64,000 nucleotides of DNA from Phytobacter ursingii. GTDB taxonomy: Bacteria > Pseudomonadota > Gammaproteobacteria > Enterobacterales > Enterobacteriaceae. How positions within the stretch are numbered: position 1 is the first letter of the stretch; each line of letters begins with the position of its first letter. The notes under the pieces were generated by a model. It saw only the letters and a list, made by a program, of their open reading frames with translations. It ran no database searches and was not told the DNA's origin. The stretch covers positions 806,001 to 870,000 of the forward strand of contig CABDWT010000004.1 in the NCBI GenBank assembly GCA_901456055.1, read 5' to 3'. The translations under genes were made by a program, and so were the position numbers. Below, one piece after another: positions 36,046 to 44,689 of this stretch.

Positions 36046-37394
36046 ATAATGCTGAACAGATATCGCCGCCGCATTCAATCAGCGCCGAGCAGGCTGTTCT
36101 TGGCGGTCTGATGCTTGAGAACGATCGCTGGGATGATATTGCGACGATAGTCTCTGCTGATCGCTTTTATTCGCGGCCGCATGGCGTGATTTTCTCTGCG
36201 ATGCAGACGCTGCTACTTCAGAACAAGCCCATCGATCTGATTACCCTGGCTGAATCAATGGAGCAGCAGGGTACATTAGAACAGTGCGGTGGCTTCGCTT
36301 ATCTCGCTGAACTCTCCAAAAATACGCCTAGTGCGGCCAATATTGTGGCTTATGCGGAGTATGTTGCCAGCTACGGGCAGAAGCGTCAGTTGCTGAAATT
36401 GGGTCACGACCTGGTTGGGCAGGCCAGTGATGCCAGAAGTGACCTGATGGTATTACTGGATGAAGCTGAGCGCCGTATCTTCGCCATTGCCGAACAGCAA
36501 TCCCCGGATGGTGACGTTGATTTACCTGCTTCACTGGAAACCTTCCTTAACCGGCTAGAGCAGCGTTGCGGCAGCGAAGATCTCATTACCGGTACGCCTA
36601 CCGGCTTTGCTCAACTAAATACGATGACCAGCGGCTTCCAGTCCAGTGATCTGATACTACTGGCTGGTCGCCCATCAATGGGTAAAACCTCGCTCGGGCT
36701 GGCATTCTGCGAAGGGGCATTGAACGAGCGCCTGGATATGGCGGTGCAGGTCTACAGCCTGGAAATGCCTACCGAGCAGCTACTGATGCGCTTTACCGCC
36801 ATGTTGGGACGTGTCCCTCTGCAACACCTGCGCAATGGCGATATGCAGGATGAAGACTGGGCGCGGGTTAGCGTCGCAATGAAAGTCCTGCTTGAGGACT
36901 GGAAAGGCAGGCTGGTAATTGATGATTCCAGCTATATGACACCAACGATCCTGCGCTCCCGTGTAAGAAAAAACATCCGTAAATACGGTCATCCATCCCT
37001 GATTCTGCTGGATTATTTGCAACTGATGCGCTGCCCGGGGCAGGAGAACAGGACGCAGGAAATCGCGGAGATATCCCGTTCACTCAAAGCGCTGGCGAAA
37101 GAAATTGGCTGTCCAGTGGTGGCGTTGTCTCAGCTTAACCGGGCGCTGGAAAGCCGGGCGGATAAGCGCCCGAATAATGGCGATCTGCGTGATTCCGGGG
37201 CACTGGAGCAGGATGCCGATCTGATCATGTTTGTCTATCGGGATGAAGTATATGACGCTGATACGCATGAGCCGGGTGTGGCAGAAATTATTCTCGGCAA
37301 GCAGCGTAACGGCCCGATTGGCACCGTAAAAGTGCAGTATCAGGCGGAAATTACCCGTTTTGAGGATTTTACAGGAGGTTGTTATGACTTCTAA
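36042..37394 (+). CDS. DnaB-like replicative helicase of the ICE
   Basis: 450 aa from ATG 36042. The N-terminal DnaB domain is SAEQAVLGGLMLENDRWDDIATIVSADRFYSRPHGVIFSAM. The RecA-type motor has Walker A AGRPSMGKTSLG (about 203-214), Walker B LILLDYLQLM (about 325), and the later QLNRALESRADKRPNNGDLRDSGALEQDADLI arginine-finger region. It should unwind DNA when the element replicates after excision. It overlaps parB by 11 bp. It is a second DnaB in the cell, besides the chromosomal one. Confidence 0.93.
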   Translation: MNNAEQISPPHSISAEQAVLGGLMLENDRWDDIATIVSADRFYSRPHGVIFSAMQTLLLQNKPIDLITLAESMEQQGTLEQCGGFAYLAELSKNTPSAANIVAYAEYVASYGQKRQLLKLGHDLVGQASDARSDLMVLLDEAERRIFAIAEQQSPDGDVDLPASLETFLNRLEQRCGSEDLITGTPTGFAQLNTMTSGFQSSDLILLAGRPSMGKTSLGLAFCEGALNERLDMAVQVYSLEMPTEQLLMRFTAMLGRVPLQHLRNGDMQDEDWARVSVAMKVLLEDWKGRLVIDDSSYMTPTILRSRVRKNIRKYGHPSLILLDYLQLMRCPGQENRTQEIAEISRSLKALAKEIGCPVVALSQLNRALESRADKRPNNGDLRDSGALEQDADLIMFVYRDEVYDADTHEPGVAEIILGKQRNGPIGTVKVQYQAEITRFEDFTGGCYDF

Positions 37395-39000
37395 GAAATC
37401 CAGCCAACTGGGCGAAAAGTTGCTTCAGCGGGGGCGAACCCCGAATACTGAAAGCTCTGCCGTGGTGCTGCCGGTGAATGAAATGCCGATGGTTCTGACG
37501 TTGGAGCAGTTGCGTCCCAATCCGGATAACCCCCGAACCTCCCGTAATCCAAAGTACGAAGACATCAAAGCGTCGATCCGCGCCCGGGGGCTGGATTCGG
37601 TGCCAAAAGTCACCAAAGATCCGGAAAGCCCAGAGGATGTTTATATCTTTAGCGACGGCGGTAACACTCGCTATTCCATCCTGACGGAACTGTATGCAGA
37701 AACAGGCGATGAGCGTTTTCGCCGTGTTCAGTGCATCGTGAAACCGTGGCCCGGACGTTTGCAATGCGTTATCGGCCATCTGGCCGAGAATGATGTACGT
37801 GGTGAACTGTCATTTATTGAGAAAGCCTTTGGCATCGAGAAGGCGCGAACTATATACCAAGAACAGCTAGGGCGCGAAGTGAGTCAGCGCGAGCTGGCCG
37901 ATCTGCTGAAGGAGGCGGGTTATCCGGTTCACCATTCGAATATTAGCCGTATGACTGCAACGATAGAATATCTCTGGCCGTGGATGCCGAACCTGCTTAA
38001 TTCGGGTATGGGACGGCCACAGATAACCCAGCTTATCGCGTTGCGAACTGCGGCGGAAAAAGCCTGGCAGACCTTCAGCCAGAATGTCGCGTTACCACTG
38101 GAACAGGAATTTAATGATGTTTTTGGTGGTGTTTGCCAAACCCTCGATGATCCGGAACACTACTCAGCCGACGTCTTTAAAGACGAGCTGATTACGACCC
38201 TATTGAAGGCGATGCCCGATCCGCAACTGACTTACGATAGTTGGTTGATTGAGCTTGACCCGCAGGAACAGAACCGGCGCAAACTGTTTGGCGAACCGGA
38301 ACCGCTTCCCCAGCATATTTTAGATGCAGACAAAACCCATGATGAGCCTTCATCTCCACTAGCTTTTTCCGAGCCGTCTTCTGTCATTACAGGCTCCAGT
38401 TCATCGAGTAAAAAGCAGGTCGTTGCTGAAACTGATTCCTCTGCCGATATTAACCAGCAGTCTGATGAGGAACAGTTGGACCTTTATGATGAGAACGTAC
38501 CTGGAGATTTAGAACCTGAATTATCTGATGTTTCTTTGAGTGTTGAGCAAAATCCTGATGATTGTTTTGACGGTCAGCTTCAGGAACCGCCTGCGAACTC
38601 CATTACATTTGCCGCGAACGGGCTGGAGCCGGTAACCGACATCTGGCATATCCCGGCGTTACAGGATGATGTTGAACATCTACAGGACATCGCATTTCGC
38701 CTGGCGTTTGAACTGGCTGAAGTTATGGGGATTGAGAGTACGGTTCTGGAGGATAAATCCTTTCTGAGTGTGGGTTATGTCCTCCCATCAACACCTGAGG
38801 GCGAGCTACTGAACGCATTGTGTGGTGATGTGACTTATACCCCATTATCAGCCTTGACCGGGTTCCTTCTTGGTGCCAGTGGGCCGTTCGATGATCCTTT
38901 ATTTGATGATGTGTACGCAGTGAAATTCCTGCGGTTGATCAGAGTAATACGCCGTTTACGTGAGTTGCAACGCCAGATGTTCAGGGAGGAAACAGCATGA
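37384..39000 (+). CDS. ParB-family partition protein of the ICE
   Basis: 538 aa from ATG 37384, with AGGAGG just upstream. The ParB/Srx-like domain starts at LEQLRPNPDNPR (about 40) and includes FSDGGNTRYSIL. A helix-turn-helix region lies near residues 160-190 (EVSQRELADLLKEAGYPVHHSNISRMTA). A long acidic, low-complexity linker (about 310-420) leads to a C-terminal domain. This is the large ParB version typical of PFGI-1/SPI-7 islands. Its binding site is unknown; the repeated palindrome at 41053, 41089, 44195 and 51475 is one candidate. Confidence 0.88.
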   Translation: MTSKKSSQLGEKLLQRGRTPNTESSAVVLPVNEMPMVLTLEQLRPNPDNPRTSRNPKYEDIKASIRARGLDSVPKVTKDPESPEDVYIFSDGGNTRYSILTELYAETGDERFRRVQCIVKPWPGRLQCVIGHLAENDVRGELSFIEKAFGIEKARTIYQEQLGREVSQRELADLLKEAGYPVHHSNISRMTATIEYLWPWMPNLLNSGMGRPQITQLIALRTAAEKAWQTFSQNVALPLEQEFNDVFGGVCQTLDDPEHYSADVFKDELITTLLKAMPDPQLTYDSWLIELDPQEQNRRKLFGEPEPLPQHILDADKTHDEPSSPLAFSEPSSVITGSSSSSKKQVVAETDSSADINQQSDEEQLDLYDENVPGDLEPELSDVSLSVEQNPDDCFDGQLQEPPANSITFAANGLEPVTDIWHIPALQDDVEHLQDIAFRLAFELAEVMGIESTVLEDKSFLSVGYVLPSTPEGELLNALCGDVTYTPLSALTGFLLGASGPFDDPLFDDVYAVKFLRLIRVIRRLRELQRQMFREETA

Positions 39001-39239
39001 AAGCTGACTGGGTTGATGAGGCGCAGGAAGTGACCCAACTGATGGTTGATAGCCAGGTTGAGCGTATTCGCTCTTCATTGATATCACCTGCGATATCGTT
39101 CGCTGAATGTGAAAGATGTGGCCATGAGATCCCGGAAGCCCGTCGTAGAGTTCTCCCGGGTGTCAGGCTGTGCGTTGAATGCCAAACCATTGCCGAGTTT
39201 CGGCGGCGTGTTGGTTATGGAGGATTCGATGAAATCTGA
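38997..39239 (+). CDS. TraR/DksA-type zinc-finger protein
   Basis: 80 aa. A C4 zinc finger CERCGHEIPEARRRVLPGVRLCVEC (about 37-62) follows a short helix, the plan of TraR and other small DksA-like proteins that bind RNA polymerase in its secondary channel. ATG overlaps the parB stop (ATGA). It could adjust transcription during transfer, as TraR of F does; this is inferred from the family. Confidence 0.88.
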   Translation: MKADWVDEAQEVTQLMVDSQVERIRSSLISPAISFAECERCGHEIPEARRRVLPGVRLCVECQTIAEFRRRVGYGGFDEI

Positions 39240-39324
39240 AGCCACATCATGGATCGTTATTTTGCTTTGTTTTCTGGCATGGGCTGTTGATATTGCGATT
39301 ATTTATGGAGGGAGTGCGCGATGA
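39229..39324 (+). CDS. Small 31-aa membrane protein
   Basis: ATG 39229 is preceded by GGAGG. The product MKSEATSWIVILLCFLAWAVDIAIIYGGSAR is almost entirely one transmembrane helix. It overlaps the TraR-like gene in another frame by 11 bp, and its TGA overlaps the ATG of the DUF2857 gene (ATGA). This tight packing makes translation likely. Function unknown. Confidence 0.6.
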   Translation: MKSEATSWIVILLCFLAWAVDIAIIYGGSAR

Positions 39325-39845
39325 ATGCACTGTTAACGCAGATAGTTATGGAGCTGAAATCGGGCAATATCCGCCGTTGTGAGGCAATGGGGTTAACGCT
39401 GGAAGAGATCCAGGAACTAAACAGCCTGACCGTTGAGGATCTGCATTATCTGGTGAATACACCGGTATCGCTTCTGACCTTCCGTATCAACCATACCAAC
39501 CTGAACACCATGCTGGCGCAGGCCCGTCGTGAGCAGACCCGGACACAGCGTATCGACAGGGCGTTAACGCTGGGCGGTTCTATCGAGCTGATGCAGCATT
39601 TTTTCGGCCTGACGGCGACAGAGGTCAGTTCCCGGCGACGCCTGGTTGGTGTCGTAACCCGACAGGGGCGCAGCCAGATCCCCACAGAGGAGCAGGAACT
39701 GGCTGTGTGGCAGCAGTGGAAGGCATCGAACGTTGACAACCTGGAATCGCTAGATGCACTGGAGGCCATGATGTTAATCGCTGAGCAGCAGGACATTTCG
39801 TTAACTTCAGTCTGGACGCTAACCAAAGGATGGAGTGTCGCTTGA
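39321..39845 (+). CDS. DUF2857 protein
   Basis: 174 aa, matching the DUF2857 family usual in SPI-7-like islands, with a predicted relation to FlhC-like regulators: EEIQELNSLTVEDLHYLVNTPVSLLTFRINHTNLNTMLAQA and SIELMQHFFGLTATEVSSRRRLVG. It is likely a DNA-binding or regulatory protein of the element. Both ends overlap neighbours, so it is within the maintenance operon. Family assignment is from memory. Confidence 0.78.
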   Translation: MNALLTQIVMELKSGNIRRCEAMGLTLEEIQELNSLTVEDLHYLVNTPVSLLTFRINHTNLNTMLAQARREQTRTQRIDRALTLGGSIELMQHFFGLTATEVSSRRRLVGVVTRQGRSQIPTEEQELAVWQQWKASNVDNLESLDALEAMMLIAEQQDISLTSVWTLTKGWSVA

Positions 39846-41047
39846 TGGCCGTGGTTCCCGTCGATGATGTTATCCAGCGTACGCTGGCGAAGATGCAAAA
39901 CCGGATTGAGCAAAAAACGCAGTCTGGCGAGCAGAGTAATGAGCAGAGCGGATTACTCTTTCTGGGGAACGTGCATGACGCCGTTCCCCGGCGCTTGTTT
40001 CTGGATAGCCGGTTATCGCCGCTGGATAAGATGGCGTGGATAATGATCCGGCTGTACGCCCAGCAGAACGAAGGTACTGTTTTTCCTACCTATGACGAAT
40101 TGCAGTGCCAGCTGGCGTTACCTCACTCGGATAAAGCCTCCCGGGAGACAGTCAGTCGGGCGCTATTAATGCTGCGCCTTACGGGATGGTTGAGCCTTTG
40201 CAAACGAGTCAGAGATAAGTCCGGGCGCATTCGCGGCAATATCTATGCTCAGCATGATGAGCCTCTGGGGCTGTTTGACGCGGAATATTTTGATCCCGGC
40301 TGGCTTGAGGCTGTCGCTGACGCCTGCCGACACACGAATAAAACGATACGCCTGACAGCGCTGACTGTTTTGCAGGATATCAAAAGCGATACCCGTATGC
40401 GTCACCGGCACTCGCGTGTTGCGCTAATAGAAACCCGGTTATCCGCCCCACAAACTCCGCAGGAAATGGTGTCATCACGGCAGAAGAAAACTCCCGGTTC
40501 TGAAACCGAACCATGTCAAAAATCACCGAGTTTGGAATCCGAACTGGGTTGTCTGAAGGGGGATATTTTACCGGGTTCGGATTCCGAACTAAGCCGAAAA
40601 TCAAGGGGTGGCGGCTTAGTTCGAAAATCGAACCGTTACGTACGTAGTTTTACACAGAGTGTAAAAGATACGTACATAGTGAGTGAAAGTCGGTTGTCAT
40701 GGCCGACAACGGTGATCGAGCGACTGAATACTTCCGATCGGGATATGCTGGAATGTCAGCTTAGCGCGTTGCCTGATGGTCTGGGGCAAAGGATTCTGGA
40801 CGATCTGGCTGTTCGCATGAAAGCGACAGAGGTCAGGAATGTCACGGCCTACCTGCTGGCAAACCTTAAACGGGCGAGGGAAGGACAGTTTAACGTCGGA
40901 GGCATTGCCTCCGGGCATTCTCCTGTAAAGCAAAAAAAATCAGTGGCTATACCACCATCTGGCGGGAAAAAAGAGGTCAAGCGCGCCCGAAGAGAGTTTG
41001 TATCCGATGTGATGGCTGAGATCCGCTCTGCGTATTTTACAAATTAA
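39845..41047 (+). CDS. STY4528-type pathogenicity-island replication protein
   Basis: 400 aa from ATG 39845 (overlapping TGATG). The N-terminal half holds a winged-helix-like replication initiator segment (RLFLDSRLSPLDKMAWIMIRLYAQQNEGTVFPTYDELQCQLALPHSDKASRETVSRALLMLRLTGWL). The middle is low-complexity and Ser/Lys-rich. The C-terminal helical part is LPDGLGQRILDDLAVRMKATEVRNVTAYLLANLKRAREGQF. By family it is a replication protein of SPI-7-type islands. A pair of inverted palindromes lies directly after its stop. Confidence 0.82.
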   Translation: MAVVPVDDVIQRTLAKMQNRIEQKTQSGEQSNEQSGLLFLGNVHDAVPRRLFLDSRLSPLDKMAWIMIRLYAQQNEGTVFPTYDELQCQLALPHSDKASRETVSRALLMLRLTGWLSLCKRVRDKSGRIRGNIYAQHDEPLGLFDAEYFDPGWLEAVADACRHTNKTIRLTALTVLQDIKSDTRMRHRHSRVALIETRLSAPQTPQEMVSSRQKKTPGSETEPCQKSPSLESELGCLKGDILPGSDSELSRKSRGGGLVRKSNRYVRSFTQSVKDTYIVSESRLSWPTTVIERLNTSDRDMLECQLSALPDGLGQRILDDLAVRMKATEVRNVTAYLLANLKRAREGQFNVGGIASGHSPVKQKKSVAIPPSGGKKEVKRARREFVSDVMAEIRSAYFTN

Positions 41048-41052
41048 CTCGT

Positions 41053-41103
41053 GTTGACAGTGTCAACGGTGGTTAAAAAACGAACGCCGTTGACACTGTC
41101 AAC
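41053..41103. repeat. Inverted pair of a 15-bp perfect palindrome (ICE-wide motif copies 1 and 2)
   Basis: GTTGACAGTGTCAAC (41053-41067) and GTTGACACTGTCAAC (41089-41103). With flanks the two are exact reverse complements over 19 bp (GTGTTGACAGTGTCAACGG versus CCGTTGACACTGTCAACAC). They stand immediately after the replication gene and in front of the adhesin gene. Further copies are at 44195 and 51475. No U tract follows, so a simple terminator is less likely than a protein-binding site. Confidence 0.8.
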
Positions 41104-41226
41104 ACCATCCAAAAATTAAACTATCGAGATTTTATAAATTGTATAAAAGCTATTTATATTTATCTGTGGTATCAAATTCCTGGTTTTTGTTTATTGCTGT
41201 TTTTGTTGCAATAAAAGGACCTAAGG

Positions 41227-43113
41227 ATGAAAGTTTCAAGATTATCCCTCGCTGTAAGTGTTTCATTAAGTATGATTTCATTATCTGCGATATCTGCTAA
41301 TACCTGTCTGGGAAATAACTGTACACCAGTCAATTTTTTTGGAGGCGACAAAAATACGGTTACTAATATAGAAAACTGGATTGACAGAGTAAATGGTGGT
41401 AAAACAATTGTCTCTGGTTTTAATAACACTCTTGAGGGTACGTATGCCACATTGGTTTATGGCGATAGCAATAAATTGTATGATGTCGACGTTTCACTTA
41501 TAGGACAGGCCAATATTATTACTGGAGTCAGAACCGGGGTAGATGCAGGGAATGAGGATCGCTCCGCCATCTACGGAAATGTATTTGGTGATCATATACA
41601 TATCACTGGTCATGGTAGTCAAAATGCATTTGGTAATAAAAGCACTGTTGAAGGCGGTGATGCATCTGTGTTTGGTTCGTTTTCTACAATTTATGGTAAC
41701 AACTCGTCTATTTTTGGATCGTTTGCTAGCGTAAATGCTCATAATTCTATCTCGATTGGCAACTATTCAACCAATACAAGAGACAATACTGTTTCAGTTG
41801 GTAGTGAAGGAGCAGAACGGCAGATCACTAACGTAGCGGCAGGCACAGAAGATACGGATGCTGTAAATAAAAAACAACTTGATGACAAATCAGTTGCTGA
41901 TCGCACTTATACAGACTCCAAAGCGGCAGATACCCTCGACAGCGCAAAAAATTATTCTGATGAGAAATCGACTGCTGACCGGGCTTACACCGACTCCAAA
42001 GCGGCAGATACCCTCGACAGCGCCAAAAATTACACAGATGAGAAATCGACCGCTGACCGGGCTTACACCGACTCCAAAGCGGCAGATACCCTCGACAGCG
42101 CCAAAAATTACACAGATGAGAAATCGACCGCTGACCGGGCTTATACAGACTCCAAAGCGGCAGATACTCTCGACAGTGCAAAAAATTATACAGATGAGAA
42201 ATCGACTGCTGACCGGGCTTACATCGACTCCAAAGCGGCAGATACCCTCGACAGCGCCAAAAATTATACAGATGAGAAATCGACCGCTGACCGGGCTTAT
42301 ACTGACTCCAAAGCGGCAGATACCCTCGACAGTGCAAAAAATTATACAGATGAGAAATCGACCGCTGACCGGGCTTATACCGACTCCAAAGCGGCAGATA
42401 CCCTCGACAGTGCAAAAAATTATACAGATGAGAAATCGACTGCCGACCGGGCTTATACAGATTCCAAAGCGGCAGATACCCTCGACACTGCAAAAAGTTA
42501 TGCTGATGAAAAAGTTGCCGATATTGCGTCTGAGACACTCGATAACGCAAAGAATTACACAGATGAAAAGTCAGCAGAAGATCGTGAATACACAGATAAA
42601 AAATCATCTGATACTGAACGGAATGCTAATGAATATGCAGACCGCAGAGCTACTGACGCGGAAGAAAATGCCAAAACTTATACAAACTCAGTAGTGAAAG
42701 AAGGTAATAGCTATGCCATCGATTATTCAACGACATATACAGATAACTCGTCTAAACAGACACTAAATCAGGCTAATTCATATACTGACAATAGATATAA
42801 TCAATCAATTGAATATACTAATAAGAAAATCAATCAGGTGAATAACCGTGTCGACCGGTTGAACGACAAGGTTAACTCAAACAGGAAAGATGCTTCGGCA
42901 GGTATCGCTGGCGCTATGGCGATGTCATCAATTCCACAGAATCTTAGTTACGACTTTAACTTCGGTATGGGGATCGCCTCGTTTGAATCTGAACAAGCAG
43001 TTTCAGCAGGTGGCTACTATAAAGTTAGTGATAGAACTGTAGTGTCATTGAAATCATCATACGACACGCAACAAAATTTTGGTGTGGCGGCAGGTGTATC
43101 AATCTGCTGGTAA
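41227..43113 (+). CDS. Trimeric autotransporter adhesin (YadA-like), ICE cargo
   Basis: 628 aa. A signal peptide (MKVSRLSLAVSVSLSMISLSAISA) is followed by a short head with YadA-like left-handed repeats (about 85-205: AIYGNVFGDHIHITGHGSQNAFGNKSTVEGG..., then NTVSVGSEGAERQITNVAAGTEDTDAVN, the usual neck). The stalk is coiled coil with seven near-identical 26-residue units containing ADTLDSAKNYTDEKSTADRA plus a degenerate eighth. The C-terminal YadA anchor RVDRLNDKVNSNRKDASAGIAGAMAM...YKVSDRTVVSLKSSY...GVSICW ends the protein. Trimers form a 12-strand barrel in the outer membrane and display head and stalk for adhesion. Much more AT-rich than the ICE core; AAAAGGACCTAAGG precedes the start. Confidence 0.93.
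   Translation: MKVSRLSLAVSVSLSMISLSAISANTCLGNNCTPVNFFGGDKNTVTNIENWIDRVNGGKTIVSGFNNTLEGTYATLVYGDSNKLYDVDVSLIGQANIITGVRTGVDAGNEDRSAIYGNVFGDHIHITGHGSQNAFGNKSTVEGGDASVFGSFSTIYGNNSSIFGSFASVNAHNSISIGNYSTNTRDNTVSVGSEGAERQITNVAAGTEDTDAVNKKQLDDKSVADRTYTDSKAADTLDSAKNYSDEKSTADRAYTDSKAADTLDSAKNYTDEKSTADRAYTDSKAADTLDSAKNYTDEKSTADRAYTDSKAADTLDSAKNYTDEKSTADRAYIDSKAADTLDSAKNYTDEKSTADRAYTDSKAADTLDSAKNYTDEKSTADRAYTDSKAADTLDSAKNYTDEKSTADRAYTDSKAADTLDTAKSYADEKVADIASETLDNAKNYTDEKSAEDREYTDKKSSDTERNANEYADRRATDAEENAKTYTNSVVKEGNSYAIDYSTTYTDNSSKQTLNQANSYTDNRYNQSIEYTNKKINQVNNRVDRLNDKVNSNRKDASAGIAGAMAMSSIPQNLSYDFNFGMGIASFESEQAVSAGGYYKVSDRTVVSLKSSYDTQQNFGVAAGVSICW
41890..42515 (+). repeat. 78-bp coding tandem repeats in the adhesin stalk
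   Basis: Eight head-to-tail units of 78 bp (26 codons, ADTLDSAKNYTDEKSTADRA core), seven almost identical at the DNA level. Differences are mostly silent (ACC/ACT/ACA, GCC/GCA) and point to recent expansion and partial homogenisation. Confidence 0.9.
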
Positions 43114-43126
43114 TTATAATGTGTTT

Positions 43127-43160
43127 ATGGGCAGGTTTTTTCTGCCCTTTTATTTTTTTA
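43127..43160 (+). terminator. Terminator after the adhesin gene
   Basis: GGGCAGGTTTTTTCTGCCC followed by TTTTATTTTTTT, a GGGCAG/CTGCCC stem with U tract, 16 bp after the stop. Confidence 0.88.
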
Positions 43161-43176
43161 GTAATAGGTGAGAAGA

Positions 43177-43281
43177 ATGGCTTTCTTATATGGATTTGTG
43201 GTCGGTGCCGTTTTCACTGCCATTATAATAGCGACGCTTGTAATACAATCTGCCTGTAATGATTTGAAGGGCGATTACTAA
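43177..43281 (+). CDS. Small 34-aa membrane protein next to the adhesin
   Basis: ATG 43177 preceded by AGGTGAGAAG. The product starts MAFLYGFVVGAVFTAIIIA and continues TLVIQSACNDLKGDY, essentially one transmembrane helix with a short polar tail. It lies between the adhesin terminator and the next ICE gene and shares the AT-rich composition of the cargo. It could be a small accessory of the adhesin, but nothing beyond position supports that. Confidence 0.5.
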   Translation: MAFLYGFVVGAVFTAIIIATLVIQSACNDLKGDY

Positions 43282-43386
43282 AGTTGCATCATAAATTTTA
43301 TTATGCAGAAAATAATTTATTGTTGTTAATGTTCATAGTAAACCGTAACCATTTCCATCTCGTTAATACTCAACGGATGGATAAAA

Positions 43387-44139
43387 ATGCCAATAAAAAC
43401 AGAAAAGAAAGCCGGTGCGTTGCATTCTGAGCTGCGCATCGAACTGCATACCCAGTACGCCATTAACACCTGGAGTGGGCGGTCAGCCTCGGATGGTAAG
43501 CCATCGCTCATCGGGATGCCGCTGTTTTTCCGGCTCATTTCCCGGATTAGTCGCGATTCACTGGCAGATAATCCGTGGGCGGATGCGGTCCTGGTGGAAG
43601 TGGAATCATTACTGGAGTCGGCCAGCCAACAGCTCCAGAAATGGCTGAATGATATCGATGCCCTGATGGCGATGCTGCCAGCCAACGCTTCTGTTTCCGG
43701 GGCCACCTCCACCGCGCCGCTGAATATCGGCGTTCACAGCCATACCCCGCTGGGATATCGCTGCGTTTACCTCCTTGTTGGATTCGATCAGCTGATTTTG
43801 CGTGTCTTCCAGGCTCACCATTACGGTCTGATGTCGTTGAAAGAGCGCAAAGCCTGGTTACATCGTGGTAGCCATCAAATTCGCCGCATCTTCTCGATTG
43901 CCCTGCGTTACCGTTCTTACCCCGTTACCCGCCAGGATATAGCTTCAAATAACGATGTTGCCCGACAGGCTATCGAACAATTTGGGGAACTGGACGGGGC
44001 GATCCTGCTGGGAACCCGTCGTTCCCGCTTTTCTCCACCGGTAAGCGCCGAAAGCATTAAGTTGCTGAAAGCTGCCTTCAAGCGCCAGTCACGCAAAGAT
44101 AAAGCCGCAAAGCAGGAGGTGCAGGATGATCAGCAATAA
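43387..44139 (+). CDS. TIGR03761 (PFL_4669) family ICE protein
   Basis: 250 aa. Matches the PFL_4669 family of integrating conjugative elements in length and in features such as HTQYAINTWSGR, GMPLFFRLISRISRDSLADNPWAD and CVYLLVGFDQLILRVFQAHHYGLMSLKERKAWLHRGSHQIRRIF. No catalytic motif is visible; function unknown. It overlaps the following lipoprotein gene by 14 bp and thus marks the return to ICE core after the adhesin cargo. Confidence 0.82.
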   Translation: MPIKTEKKAGALHSELRIELHTQYAINTWSGRSASDGKPSLIGMPLFFRLISRISRDSLADNPWADAVLVEVESLLESASQQLQKWLNDIDALMAMLPANASVSGATSTAPLNIGVHSHTPLGYRCVYLLVGFDQLILRVFQAHHYGLMSLKERKAWLHRGSHQIRRIFSIALRYRSYPVTRQDIASNNDVARQAIEQFGELDGAILLGTRRSRFSPPVSAESIKLLKAAFKRQSRKDKAAKQEVQDDQQ

Positions 44140-44689
44140 GATTGCCTTGACCGGATTATTCGCCCTGATTACCTGTCTGAGTGGGTGTGCGAGTGTTGAC
44201 AGTGTCAACAGTGCGATAAACCAGATTAGTGGCGGGATCTTCTCTGTTGATAACGCACCATCAGATAGCGGCCCGGCGGTGTTGTCGAAAGGCGTACCGC
44301 AGGCCAGCCATAAAATAACGCAGGAATATCGTGTTCCCGTTGATGTTGACACGGCGGCTGCGCGGGTCAAACGCTATTACCACTTCATCTCTGCCGAAGA
44401 GGTGGCGCAGTTACGTAATAATGGTACGCAAAGTGGAGGGTGGACTGCCGCTTCAGCAGCCGATGGAGCATGGGTATGGGACGGACAACCCGGTAGCTAC
44501 TACAAAATGGGGCGTGACTGGGGAAGTGAGAATACCGGCGATAGTGTTCAGGTTGAGCTGGAGAAAAACGGTGCCGGTAGCCGCCTGTATATCACCTTTC
44601 GCTCCAGTCTGGCTTCTCATACCACGGCGGCTTATACCAGCAAGTTGTTTGAGAATATGAAGAGCGTGGCGGAAGGGGCGATCCGATGA
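44126..44689 (+). CDS. ICE lipoprotein of unknown function
   Basis: 187 aa with a lipoprotein signal (MISNKIALTGLFALITCLSGCASV, lipobox LSGC). The mature protein has an alpha/beta look (VPVDVDTAAARVKRYYHFISAEEVAQLRN; DSVQVELEKNGAGSRLYITFRSSL) and may be periplasmic on either membrane. The ICE palindrome GTTGACAGTGTCAAC is embedded in its codons 24-28. It overlaps the topB start by 4 bp. Family not recognised. Confidence 0.75.
   Translation: MISNKIALTGLFALITCLSGCASVDSVNSAINQISGGIFSVDNAPSDSGPAVLSKGVPQASHKITQEYRVPVDVDTAAARVKRYYHFISAEEVAQLRNNGTQSGGWTAASAADGAWVWDGQPGSYYKMGRDWGSENTGDSVQVELEKNGAGSRLYITFRSSLASHTTAAYTSKLFENMKSVAEGAIR
44195..44209. repeat. ICE palindrome copy 3 (inside the lipoprotein gene)
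   Basis: GTTGACAGTGTCAAC, identical to the copy at 41053, extended to 17 bp as T...A. It lies within coding sequence (SVDSVNS). Confidence 0.75.

Noticed and set aside
41053-41103. Classic parS (TGTTTCACGTGAAACA) or terminator reading of the inverted palindromes
   Set aside because: The sequence does not match the Spo0J-type parS consensus and has no U tract; it is listed as an unassigned repeated palindrome.
41828-42694. Two long frames inside the adhesin (259 aa on the minus strand, 271 aa in another + frame)
   Set aside because: They are shadows of the 78-bp repeats, which stay open in several frames; only the frame with signal peptide and YadA anchor makes sense.
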